Assembly: GCA_030704615.1 (NCBI GenBank)
Contig: CM060733.1
Coordinates: 51,772,001 to 51,836,000 of the forward strand
From: Takakia lepidozioides
Taxonomy: Eukaryota; Streptophyta; Takakiopsida; Takakiales; Takakiaceae
DNA length: 64,000 bases
Direction: 5' to 3'
This document shows positions 18,191 through 28,149 of this stretch, piece after piece. The notes under the pieces are model-generated. The model saw nothing but the letters and a program-made list of their open reading frames with translations. It was not told the DNA's origin and searched no databases. Positions within the stretch are counted from its first letter, which is position 1. Every line of letters starts with the position of its first letter. The position numbers and the translations under genes are program-made.

Positions 18191-19028
18191 GAAAGGATAG
18201 TGTGATAGTATTGGTGGCTATCGCGTGCTAGTATGGTAATCTATCGAGCCAATAAAGTATGTTTGAGTAGATCCCAAGAACAGCTAACGTTTCAGAACGA
18301 TGGCTAGTGATCTATGCTAGATGGAAGCCATGTCATTTTGATTGAATTGCAAGGTAGGTTTACTCAAATTCTATCGATGAGCACGTAGATTTTGGAAACC
18401 TGCACGAAACCCCTTACCCTGGCTTCATTTCTCTGTCTTCGGTCGTGGCCTCTTTGTCTCTTTCCAGCTCACTAGGATCGCCATCGCCATCACTTCCCCT
18501 TCTCGCCGCCTCATAGCCGCCTCATACCTGCCTGGCTTTTTTATTGAATTTAGCCCCGTTTGCAGTGAGAGATACAGCAATTGGAGTCGTGTTTGGGGGA
18601 TCTTTTGTGTACGCTTCATGAATTCGAGCTGTCCTTAAAGGGTGGGGTATTCAGAGCTGAGAGTGAGCTTTTCCTCTGGTTGTTCTGGCCTGGAACTATT
18701 GTACGAGCACCATCCAAGGTCTTGAGAGGATTACTGTCGATGAGACGGACCTGCTTATTCTGTTTAAGGTTGCTGTTTCTGCGGCTCACACATCCACACG
18801 AACACATTTGAGCTCGGTCCCATCCGGACTCTTGTTCATGGTTAGCAGGCTCTCTATTATTTGCAATGTCTGCCACGTACATTGGAAGCAGAAATTCCGT
18901 GCAAGAGGTCTTATCTTTGGCCATCAATGTAGCAAATTTTATCAATTTATCCATGCACATACAAATACACACTTTGTTACTGAGTCATATTTCCTGCCAT
19001 CTTTCACATCTTCTCATTCTTGGACAAC
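18191..19028. other. No gene recognised
   Basis: Short ORFs only, on both strands, none with a recognisable domain. Confidence 0.4.
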
Positions 19029-19440
19029 TCAACCAACCCATGCTTCTAATCCACAAGCAAGACAGCATTTGTCTGTCATGAAATCAGAGCCAATTACGTT
19101 AACATCGGAAAAGGGCTTGTGCGACCTATGAACAGACATGTTGCAACCGTGTACTGTAAACTTGAGACTTCCTGTCATACACTGTTTTTCCTTGACACCA
19201 AATGTAGAGAACGTCGTAGAAGATACGTAGGTATCAGGTGAACCTGTATCCACCAAACAAAAAACATTCACAAGCTTCTCTCCCCTCCCAAAAATCAAGT
19301 TTACCATGAGTCCTGCATTCAAAGCCATACAAAAATCCTCTAACAGGCCAAATGATCTCCGACTTCACCGTGGTGCTCAAGAACGGAGTCCCAAATCTCG
19401 TCACCATATCATGTTGCATGACAACCTCTTTAACGTCGGT
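19029..19440 (-). pseudogene. Retropepsin-like aspartic protease fragment
   Basis: The minus-strand reading contains VNVFCLVDTGSPDTYVSS, with the catalytic DTGS of a retropepsin-type aspartic protease followed by the usual aromatic/V-S continuation. About 45 residues later comes VNVIGSDFM, matching the downstream G-x-D-F element of these folds. A neighbouring frame upstream (FGTPFLSTTVKSEIIWPV) looks like continuation across a frameshift or intron. No gag, RT or integrase lies next to it, so it is a fragment of either a retroelement or a retropepsin-like host gene. Confidence 0.45.
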
Positions 19441-21003
19441 GAATAATAAGTCTTGCGAGGGACTTGCATAATAGGGCGAGTCTGTGACATTTACCCAAAG
19501 GAGATCCTTCCTGCATTGTCAAGAAATGACAAAAATCTTATCAGGACACATTAAAGAACTAATGCTGTAGAACTAATCCAATCATGGTGGCAGACAATTG
19601 TCCCATGCCTATTTAGTTGAGGCCAGATTCTCCACTGTGGAGTTCACAGCATTTCTAAATCAGCTAGAGCTTTAGCACAGTTATCCTCATGCCTTTGGTA
19701 TTTTTTGTTCCACCATTCCACTGGATACCTACATTCTCTTAAATTCTTGCTCACTGAAAGTCCACTGCATTGACTGTATCCGGAAACCAACGCTCATTGT
19801 TTCCCCAAGGAAACAACTAAGCATTAAATGAAAATGCATTGATGTCTTCAGCTCGTGCTCAATTCTCCCGTCAAATACCACTTAGGATTGGACAAATCCA
19901 TGGTTTAGTAAATGAGCGGTAATACCTTAAACAAGGTGTGGTATGAAGAGAAAAAACAAGCAGATAGAAGGAGCAGCGGAAATTCAAGACAAATTTGCTT
20001 CCAAATTTGACCTTCAAGGGTAAGAAACAAGCACCGTGTAGATTGCACGCAAGCTCTGGAAACCAAGCCAAACACCAGCCAAGGGACCACGATCGGCCGG
20101 CCATAACCCCGCCGCCGAGGAGGGAAGAGAACACGGGGCTCTGGAGCACGCAACATTCGAAGTTTGGAGCAATGAACTCCAATGGAATTACAGTAGATCT
20201 GTAACCGTTGTTCTCTTCTTTGTCAACATCTGGTAACCATTCGTAATCTGTATGGAGAAGGGTCTTGACACAATGTGTGCTGGTGACGTATATTGTGGCA
20301 ACTGCTTGGGTAGGTCTTACAATGTGGTGTGCTTTGATTACTATTCTCTGGTCCGTGGTCAGCCACTTATCCAGCCAGGATCAAACAATCCTTGCAGTCA
20401 AAGGTGTCCTTATACTCAGGATGCCGAGATTGTCGTTTTCGTGACTGCGAGCGACATTGCCATGAAGGTTCAAATCAGTGACTTACCGTGACTTGCCCTG
20501 TGCAGATTCCAGTGCCGGTGAAGGTCACTGTTGCAATGCAGCCTTCTTGTAGCAACAGTGCAGCCCCTTTTATACAGTACTTGCCTGGTATTTCCACTGC
20601 TCTCATCCTGAAAAGCTATGCACACTGATATCATGCAGCACTTAGCCCTGATGGACCTATTTGCAGATAGGGCATACCAGGGCATACCAGGGACCTGTAG
20701 GAAGACTGGTTGTCAGATTCTCTCTCCCCCTTGTGCAGAGGAATTGCTACTTGAAAGCAAACTACTTGAAAGCACAATTCAGTTGAGCAATGGTTCAGGA
20801 GCTGCAGAAATTGGTCACAAAAGGGAACTTACGATAGCCAGCTGTTTGGACATTAAAGCCGTCATCCTGTGCTCCAGGACTCACCAACCCCATTCCCATC
20901 ATCACTTCACTTCCGAATTTGGCATCCTAAAATCTCAGAAAACTTTTGGCTTTTATCATGGTTTTCTATCTTTCTTTTCTACAATTTAGTCATGGTCTGA
21001 CAG
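19441..21003. other. No firm gene; upstream exons of the OSB-like locus may lie here
   Basis: ORFs at 20252-20491 and 20618-20989 (plus) have no recognised domain. If the 21 kb exons belong to an OSB-type gene, its N-terminal ssDNA-binding exons should be here, but I could not recognise an OB-fold. Confidence 0.3.
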
Positions 21004-21998
21004 GCAGCAGTCCTGTGGATTGAGGGTTGGTCAAATCCTCCTTGGGTGAAAGAAAAGCTATCTGCCATGACAGAAGAGCAAGAACAGTCTGGTGATGGTG
21101 GTGGAGCTCCTTCAAAGCTTGAAGATAAAAGTGAGTTGATTGGCAATAAGCCAGATTAAGAGGGGCAGCCTTGTCATGCACAAGCTTTGCATCTGTAAAT
21201 TTGGACAGGTTCCTACATTCCTCATTCTGTTACTTTAGTTAGAGCCCAAGTGACTTTCACCAATATTCTCGAAAGCCAGGCTACCACTCCTCCATTAAGG
21301 AATCTATCAAAGTTTTGATGTTCTTGGAATTTCTGGCACAAAGTTCAACCAAGGAGCATGGAACAGCGCAGGAAAGAGTTCTTGAAAAACCCAAGTGGGT
21401 TGGCAAGGTGAGGTGTTCTCCATGTATGATGTGGAGTCTGTCTGTTTTCCAAAAGTGGCTATTCCTGCTGGTATCAGAAGTTGTTCAGGAAGGCCATGGA
21501 AATGCATTTGTCCAAGGGATTTTCCTGGTGTTTAAAGGTACCTCAGAGGGTCAGCATGGTCATAGGAGGCATTGTTTAAAGATATGGCTGGTCAGCTGCA
21601 CCTCAGTGGTTTTCACAGACCAATTCAAGATCACTGGACTGCAGACATAAGCAGTGTGCACAAGGGGTCCTGTGTATTGGGGGTTGGCTGAATCCTCCTT
21701 GGGTGGAAGAAAAGGTATCTGCCTCCATGACTCAAGGTCAAGCGCAATGTGGTGAGGGCACCTTCTTCAGCACATTTAGGTTTATTTGTCCTCTTATCAG
21801 ATTTGCCCCTAATTTTTTATCATAGATCTTTTAAGCTACCTCGTCAGGTTGATCTGGGGTGGTTCTGAGTGTTTGGGACATATTACAACCAATTTTACTG
21901 CAGGAATACATCCGAAGAACGAGATTAGGGATGAGGAAAAGCTTTGGAAGGAGTATTTTTCAACGTCCCATCAATGGTGGGACAAACAAGGCAGAAAG
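21004..21998 (+). CDS. Exons encoding OSB-type PDF motifs (organellar ssDNA-binding family)
   Basis: OSB proteins are plant organellar single-stranded DNA-binding proteins with C-terminal PDF motifs of the form W-x-F...QWWD-x-R...PDFKHK...EALW...P-x-WV. Three partial units are visible. Unit A, exon 21004-21130 (after ctgacag, before GTGAGT), reads AVLWIEGWSNPPWVKEKL. Unit B has a degenerate front at about 21350-21407 (RKEFLKNPS) and a back at about 21667-21714 (VLCIGGWLNPPWVEEK). Unit C, 21903-21998 (after actgcag, before GTGATG), reads DEEKLWKEYF then QWWDKQGRK. Unit C continues across the 21999-22246 intron into the PPR ORF. Fronts of units A and B are missing or eroded, so expression of a full OSB is uncertain. 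Confidence 0.5.
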
Positions 21999-22246
21999 GT
22001 GATGCCTGTTGTATTGCAGCAGAAGGAGACAAGATGCATGATTTGCTTTTGGGAAATTGTCATCTTGCCTCTCTCCCTAACTCATTATACGGTTTCGTCT
22101 GCAATTCAGCATAGAAACTAGTTTTGTGTGTTTAGTAAGGTTGGGGTGTTTACTCTATAAATTTTAGGTTTGTCATTGTCAGCTGCTATGCATTCTTGTT
22201 GTTGAGCCAGATAGCTGAAGGTTGCTGGGATGGAGTGTGGGTCCAG

Positions 22247-24800
22247 ATTCATCGAGGAAGACCAGACTTCAAGCACAAGATTACAAATGAGGCACTGGGG
22301 ATTGATAACCACAAAAAACCTGCATGGGTGGATGGTCAACTGGAAGCAGCAGCAGCAGAGATGATAAAATTAGGCACTTCCACCATCACCACAGCTTCTG
22401 AAAGAGGGCCAAGAGAGGGAGTCCACAAAATATCTTCTGCCAGTTGTGGGTATGTGAGGACACTATGTCAGGCAGGCCAACTGAAAGAGGCTCTGCACGT
22501 GTTGAACCAAGGAGGTGTTTCAGTAGACTCCGATACTTATGTCTGTCTCTTGCGGAAGTGCATGAAGATGAAAGGCCTAACAGTTGGGAAGCAGGTGCAC
22601 GCTCACATTATCCGAAGTGGCTTCAAGCCACACTTGTTTCTGCTCAACACCCTTGTCAATATGTATGTCAAGTGTGGAAGCCTAGTGGATGCACAGCAAG
22701 TGTTCGGTAAAATGCCTGGACGGGATATGTTTTCGTGGACTATCATGATAGCAGGATATGTCAAGCATGGATGTGATAGAAATGCCTTTGAGACCTATGA
22801 ACAAATGATACAAGAAGGGGTCAGGCCCGACCAGGTCACATTCGTTTGCATTCTCAAGGCTTGTGCCAACCTGGCAGCACTGGAAAAGGGCAGAGAGGTC
22901 CATGCTGACATCCTGAAATTTGGGATCATACCAAATGTCATTCTAGACACTGCCCTTGTGGATATGTATGCCAAATGCGGGAGCATCAAGGATGCAAAGC
23001 TAGTGTTTGACAATATGGCTGAACGCGATGTAGTTTCATGGAATGTAATGATCACAGGATACGCCCAGCATGGGTGTGGCATGGAGGCTTTGGAGACCTA
23101 TAAGCAAATGTTGTTGGAAGGGGCAAAGCCCAACCAGGTTACGTTTGTCTGTGTTTGCAATGCGTGTGCTGGCCTTGCAGCCTTGGAAAAGGCCAAAGAG
23201 GTACAAGCTGACATCATGAAGGCTGGAATCGTACCAAATATCATTCTAGACAATTCCCTTCTTGACATGTATAGCAAATGTGGGAGCATGAAGAATGCAA
23301 AGGGAGTATTTGACAATATGCATGAACGAAATGTGGTTTCATGGAGTGTGATGATTGCAGGATATGCCCGGCATGGGTCTGGGGTGGATGCTTTGGAGAC
23401 CTATGAGAAAATGATGCGGGAAGGGGTGAAGCCCGACCAGGTGACATTTGCTTGCATTCTCAAGGCCTGTGCCAGCCTGGCAGTCCTGGAAAAGGGCAAA
23501 GAGGTCCATGCTGACATCATGAAAGCTGGAATTGTACCAGATGTCATTCTGGACACTGCTCTTGTGGACATGTATGCCAAATGCGGGAGCATCGAGGATG
23601 CAAAGGTAGTGTTTGACAATATGGCTGAACGAGATGTGGTGTCGTGGAATGTGATGATTGCAGGATATTCTCAGCGTGGCTTGTGTGCAACGGCTGTGGA
23701 GACCTATGAGAAAATGATCCAGGAAGGGGTGAAGCCTGACTGTGTCACATTCATCAGTGTTGGCAATGCATGTGCCAGCCTGGTGTCCCTGGAGAAGGGC
23801 AAAAAGGTCCATGCTGACATCATGAAGGCTGGAGTTTTGCCAAATATTACTCTGGAGAATACCCTGGTAGACTTGTATGCCAAATGTGGGCTCATTGAGG
23901 ATGCAAAGGGAGTGTTTGACAGTATGGCTGAACGAGATGTGGTGTCGTGGAGTGTGATGATAGCGGGATATGCCCTACATGGTCATCATAAGGAGGCCCT
24001 GCAACTGTTTGAAGGAATGCGAAAGGAATGCTTGAAAGCGGACAGTATCACCTTTACATGTGTTCTCTCTGCATGTAGCCATGTTGGCCTAGTGGATGAA
24101 GGAAAACACTATTTTGAATCCCTGACTCAAGATCATGCCCTCACGCCTACAGTCGAGCACTATGGCTGCATGGTGGATCTGCTTGGACGTGCAGGGCGAT
24201 TAGATGAGGCAGAGGACTTCATTAGCAAAATGCCAAGCAAACCGGATGCTGTGGTGTGGAAAGCCTTGCTTAGTTCGTGCAGAATACATGGTAATCTGGA
24301 GGTGGCAGAACGTGCCGCAAGATCTATTCTTCAGTTGGATCCACACGACACTGGAACTTATGTGTTGCTGTCGAACATCCATGCTGCAGCTGGCAGGGTG
24401 GCGTGATACTGCAAAGGTGAGAACAATGATGAAGGTCAGAGGTGTCAGTAAGGAGCGAGGTCGCAGCTGCACTGAGGTCGGTAACAGGGTGCACACATTC
24501 ATTGTAGATGACAATATACAACAATCCAAAATTGAGGACATCCATGCTGAGCTGAGAAGATTGGCTGGGCTGATGAAGGTGCTGCATGATATGAAGGACC
24601 AGTAAAAGGAAGTTTCGCTTTGCTACCACAGTGAGAAGCTGGCCATTGCTTTTGGGTTGATCAGCACGGCCCCTGGGACTGTCATCAAGAACCTTGGCGT
24701 GTGTGGCAGTAACAAGTTCATCTCAAAGATTGTTGGGCGAGTGATTGTTGTACGGGATTGTTCCAGCTTTTTTCCTTTGTGTTTTAAGGGATCTTCTGGA
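22247..24800 (+). pseudogene. PDF-motif/PLS PPR fusion with a decaying DYW domain
   Basis: After acceptor gtccag the reading frame gives IHRGRPDFKHKITNEALG, then KKPAWVDGQLEAAAAEM, the second half of an OSB PDF motif. It stays open without a stop to 24406. PPR units start near VRTLCQAGQLKEALHVLNQ and include four near-identical 303-bp PLS repeats, then E1/E2 (YGCMVDLLGRAGRLDEAEDF, YVLLSNIHAAAG). Damage begins at about 24395: a frameshift gives a stop at 24404-24406, and the other frame continues WRDTAKVRTMMKVRGVSKE to a stop at 24603-24605. It then reads [11 protein letters not shown] but [10 protein letters not shown] in place of the CGDCH motif, and no CSC-DYW end is found. The PPR tract could still be translated as an E-class protein. 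A second start, ATG 22196, would bypass the OSB exons. Confidence 0.75.
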
Positions 24801-25985
24801 GCAGAATTTCCCAACGCGGGGTCTTACATGGAAATTCCCAGTAAGACATATCTTATGTATCTTTCGGGGAATTCGGGGAATTTACCTGTAAGGCTGGGCC
24901 CTTTTATTTTATTTTATTGGCTCCTCCCTCAAGAGGAGACCACGCATCGGTGCAAAAGTGGGAGAAGATCCTGATATACCTTCACCACAAAACACCCAAA
25001 CATCAGAGATGTACCTTCACTAGTTAATACTGCTCTTGATTTCAAATATTTTTTTGCTTTGGTGAAATAAGTTTTTAACCAGTAATAGCCACCGGTAAAT
25101 GGCTGGAGACCGGTGAAAACCAGTTGCGGTTTCTTCTTCCCTGCTTTCTTGAATAGTCGGTTTCACTTTGCCGGTAGTGCAGAGCAACTCGGAGCACTAG
25201 GGCAGCTGATAGTACAAAGACGTGCTGAGTTAGTGCCTTATGCAAGGCCTAGCTCCAGGGGCCGTAGTACATCACAGGGCCGCAGTATATCAGGAGATAG
25301 AGCAGGCACGTGCAATGGTAGGCATAAGGGAAGTCCACTGGATGGGGTTGTCCCCTTACAAACTGAAATTGCAGTGGAGGAAATGGAAACAGTGTCACCA
25401 TTGAGTTGAAAGAGCGCAAAACCAAGCAAATAGCTGTGGGGTACACAAAACCCTTACCAAGCAGAGATATAGAGGTAAATGCAACAACTTTACCCCCTTC
25501 CAACTCTTCTTCAATTTCCCTCTGTGTCATGATTAGCATTGTCAGTGACAACTTATTGCTTTATGCATCTATGTAAGCTTTGTGTGATGTGCAATCTTCG
25601 CCTCTTGCGGAGATTCCGATGAACAGATACAGAGGACAATACCAAGGAAACAACAAGATGTACCTGAAGAGGAAGTTGTACAGAGGAAATTGTAGACTTT
25701 GGCTCATGGAAGAGAGGGTCCACTTATAAGAAGATAGAACCTCCGTTTTGCTTCATATCCAATCAGGAGAAGGCTCGATGTACCAAGCAAGCAATTCCAC
25801 TGTACAGTATGTGAGATTACACTCTGCTGAAGATTTAGTTGAGTCCCACTACTACTGGAAATGCATTCCGTGATCTATGGACCCTGGCAGCCAAGTGCTA
25901 AAGAATGAAGTTTTTGACTAGTGATAGCTCACATTCAATTTTCCGGGGCTTCTATTTGTGTATACTGTTGGGTGTTGTGATCCAG
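24801..25985. other. Possible upstream exons of the RNase HII locus; otherwise no gene
   Basis: Plus-strand candidate exon pieces are NSVTIELKERKTKQIAVGY then TKPLPSRDIE before a GTAAAT donor (about 25388-25474), and DSDEQIQRTIPRKQQDVP (about 25615-25670). They lie at plausible spacing before the RNase HII exon at 25986, but neither matches a domain I recognise. Confidence 0.25.
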
Positions 25986-26452
25986 GTGAAGCTGTGGGAG
26001 CTGGGTTACCAACATGTTGCAGGCGTGGATGAGGCAGGGCGCGGTCCTCTGGCTGGCCCTGTGGTGGCAGCTATGTGTATCATCCCAGCCTCTGTCACGA
26101 TTTCAGGCAAAAATCTTCTCAACTTAGAATTGTCGAATTGAGTCTTTTGAATGGTTTGATCACTTCTCTCTCTTCTCTCTTCCCTTCAACATGGTGTCTC
26201 CTCTCTTCTACCCTCTTCTGGTCAACTTTAAACCCACACAAAAGAAATCCACACAGAACAACTTTGGAAGAGAAGTAAAGCCAGCCAGATTATAACTTGA
26301 TGTGTTGGCTACAGACTGAAAAAACAAGTTGACTTTGTCATTATTCACATGTAAGACTGCAGGTGTTGATGACAGCAAGAGGTTGACTGAAGAGAGATGA
26401 GAGGAACTCTACTCTCAGATCATAACAACACCGGGTGTCACTTATGCTATAT
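25986..26452 (+). pseudogene. RNase HII (organellar/bacterial type), two exons, interrupted
   Basis: RNase HII cleaves RNA in RNA-DNA hybrids and starts removal of misincorporated ribonucleotides; plant homologues are organellar. Exon 25986-26106 reads [20 protein letters not shown] then [20 protein letters not shown], with the catalytic DEAGRG motif intact. Exon 26363-26452 reads VDDSKRLTEER, stop, EELYSQIITTPGVTYAI, matching the following NDSKKLT...E-E-L-Y segment, with an in-frame TGA at 26398-26400. The intron 26107-26362 starts with GC rather than GT, and phase is right only with this donor. Downstream exons (INILQATL region) were not found. Likely a decayed nuclear gene; the N-terminal exons are uncertain. 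Confidence 0.65.
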
Positions 26453-27580
26453 GTAATTCACTCTGTGGTTGCACTTTGCCCTGCACACAACCCAGAGTGA
26501 TGACAGCTGCCTACGATTGGTCACCTGCAGATGAAAAGGCTCATGGGCTCTTGCAAAAATGTCATAGCAAGGTTACCCCAACAACTGCATAGTTGTGTGT
26601 GGTGCTGTTTCTGTGCTGACACTGTATGTTTCTTTGTGGGAGTATGTCTACACAAATGCTTGCGTACATGTGTATTGTCGATGGTTGAACCACGTCAGAC
26701 CTAAGACTTCTTGTGGTGGACCCAGATGGGTGGAAACACTGAGGAAAAAATGAACCAGAAACAACACAAAAACAACCCAAGGCATTTGTTCAAAAGTGTT
26801 GTGACAACACCAGTTCTGTGTGTGACCAGACTGCAGAATTCAGATGTCATTCCTGTGGTAAATGTTGGGATACAAAACTAAAATCAATAACTCTGCAACT
26901 GGGATGTGGAGCCAAACCCTGGTGGGTGCAAACCCCACAAAAGGCTTTGAGAGGTTTGGTTTGCCATGGGGTTGATGGCCATAAGGCTATGGCAGGGATC
27001 AATATGAGTACATTCTGTGGTTGCACTCCTGATTTCATTTCAATTTGAATTAATTTGAGGTGTGCACATTTTGTTTAATTATTTAGTCGCGGATTTATGA
27101 AAGTTGGCAGAATTGTGTGATGATTTCCCAAAGCCTTAGATAAAGGGAGCTTTGAACAGGAATAATTTGGAGGTTGAGGGTCTATGGGGATACAAAACAT
27201 GACTTTCATAGCTGTGAACTTGAATGAACTTGAGCCACAATGCATGAATTGTCAGATAGGGAGCATGTCGTCACATACAAAATAGGTCTTTGACAAGGTC
27301 AAACTGTTGGAAATTTGTTGCAACCTAGATAATTAGGGTGTCAAGTCTCTTGGGATATGTGTTGGGTTGTGAATCTGACAGGGGGAAGGAAGGTTGGGTA
27401 AGAAGCTTGATTGGGGGGTAGTGGACGTGATAAAGCAGGCGACACCACTTTCCTATGCTCAAGTAGCTTATTACTTTCTCATACTTGCCATGCTCTAAAC
27501 TGCTGCTAGTGCTGTAACGTGGTTACACAAAGGCATGCCGGTAGTGATAGAAGCCAGATGAATTTGTGGATTCCAGTAGT
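26453..27580. other. No gene recognised
   Basis: The expected remaining RNase HII exons could not be recognised here. Short ORFs at 26818-27048 have cysteine pairs but no known finger pattern. Confidence 0.35.
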
Positions 27581-27589
27581 TCACTTTTC

Positions 27590-27981
27590 CTGTCTTTTTG
27601 TTTGAGTAAATTTACTTGCATGAGGCAACAATGAGGGAGTATAGGAGTAAGGCAATGAAGGCTGAGATTCCCTAGTACTGACGTAGGATATAACTACAGC
27701 CTTCGCAGGAGTTCCAGGGAGTAATGGAGGATTGCTGCTGTGACTATGATACAGTTGATTCACTAAACAAAGATTCGCTTCATCCACTTTTCCAGAAACT
27801 TGTGAAGACAACCTTCTTCCGTTACTTTAAGGATTCTTGAGATGGGAACGCTCCACTGTAGAAATGTACCAGTCCCTTGCAATCTATCATGAAATTCCAG
27901 CAAAGTATCCACTGCCTCTGGGCTATCAAGTGAACTTGTGAATCCTCTCAGAGGTAGCATTGGGACTATCCCCTGCAGCAT
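27590..27981 (-). CDS. Candidate exons of an unidentified gene
   Basis: The minus-strand reading 27973-27780 (after an atgctgcag acceptor) gives GFTSSLDSPEAVDTLLEFHD then RLQGTGTFLQWSVPISRIL. A neighbouring frame continues KVDEANLCLVNQLYHSHSSN. The composition is protein-like but I do not recognise the family. It could be an exon of a gene whose other exons are lost or lie outside what I could read. Confidence 0.2.
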
Positions 27982-28002
27982 ATGTGTATAAGGCTCATGT
28001 GG

Positions 28003-28140
28003 TATTTCAATATTTCAGCCAGTATTTCAGTAATTCAGCCAGTTTTTCAGCAAATATTTCAGTATTTCAGCCAGCAAGAATTTAATATTTTAGCTAGTTC
28101 TTAAACAAGTACTTCAACATTTCAGTTAATATTTCAACAT
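28003..28140. repeat. Degenerate short tandem repeat (atttcagccag-like)
   Basis: Variants of tatttcagccag / atttcagtaattcagccag follow one another for about 130 bp immediately before the LINE poly(A)-like tail. Confidence 0.7.
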
Positions 28141-28149
28141 GCATCTCAA

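Noticed and set aside
25986-26452. Bacterial contamination explaining the RNase HII sequence
   Set aside because: The conserved segments are separated by a phased intron-like stretch and flanked by plant sequence.
28003-28140. CRISPR-like array in the repeated ttcagccag stretch
   Set aside because: Units are short, degenerate and contiguous without unique spacers, in a plant nuclear context.
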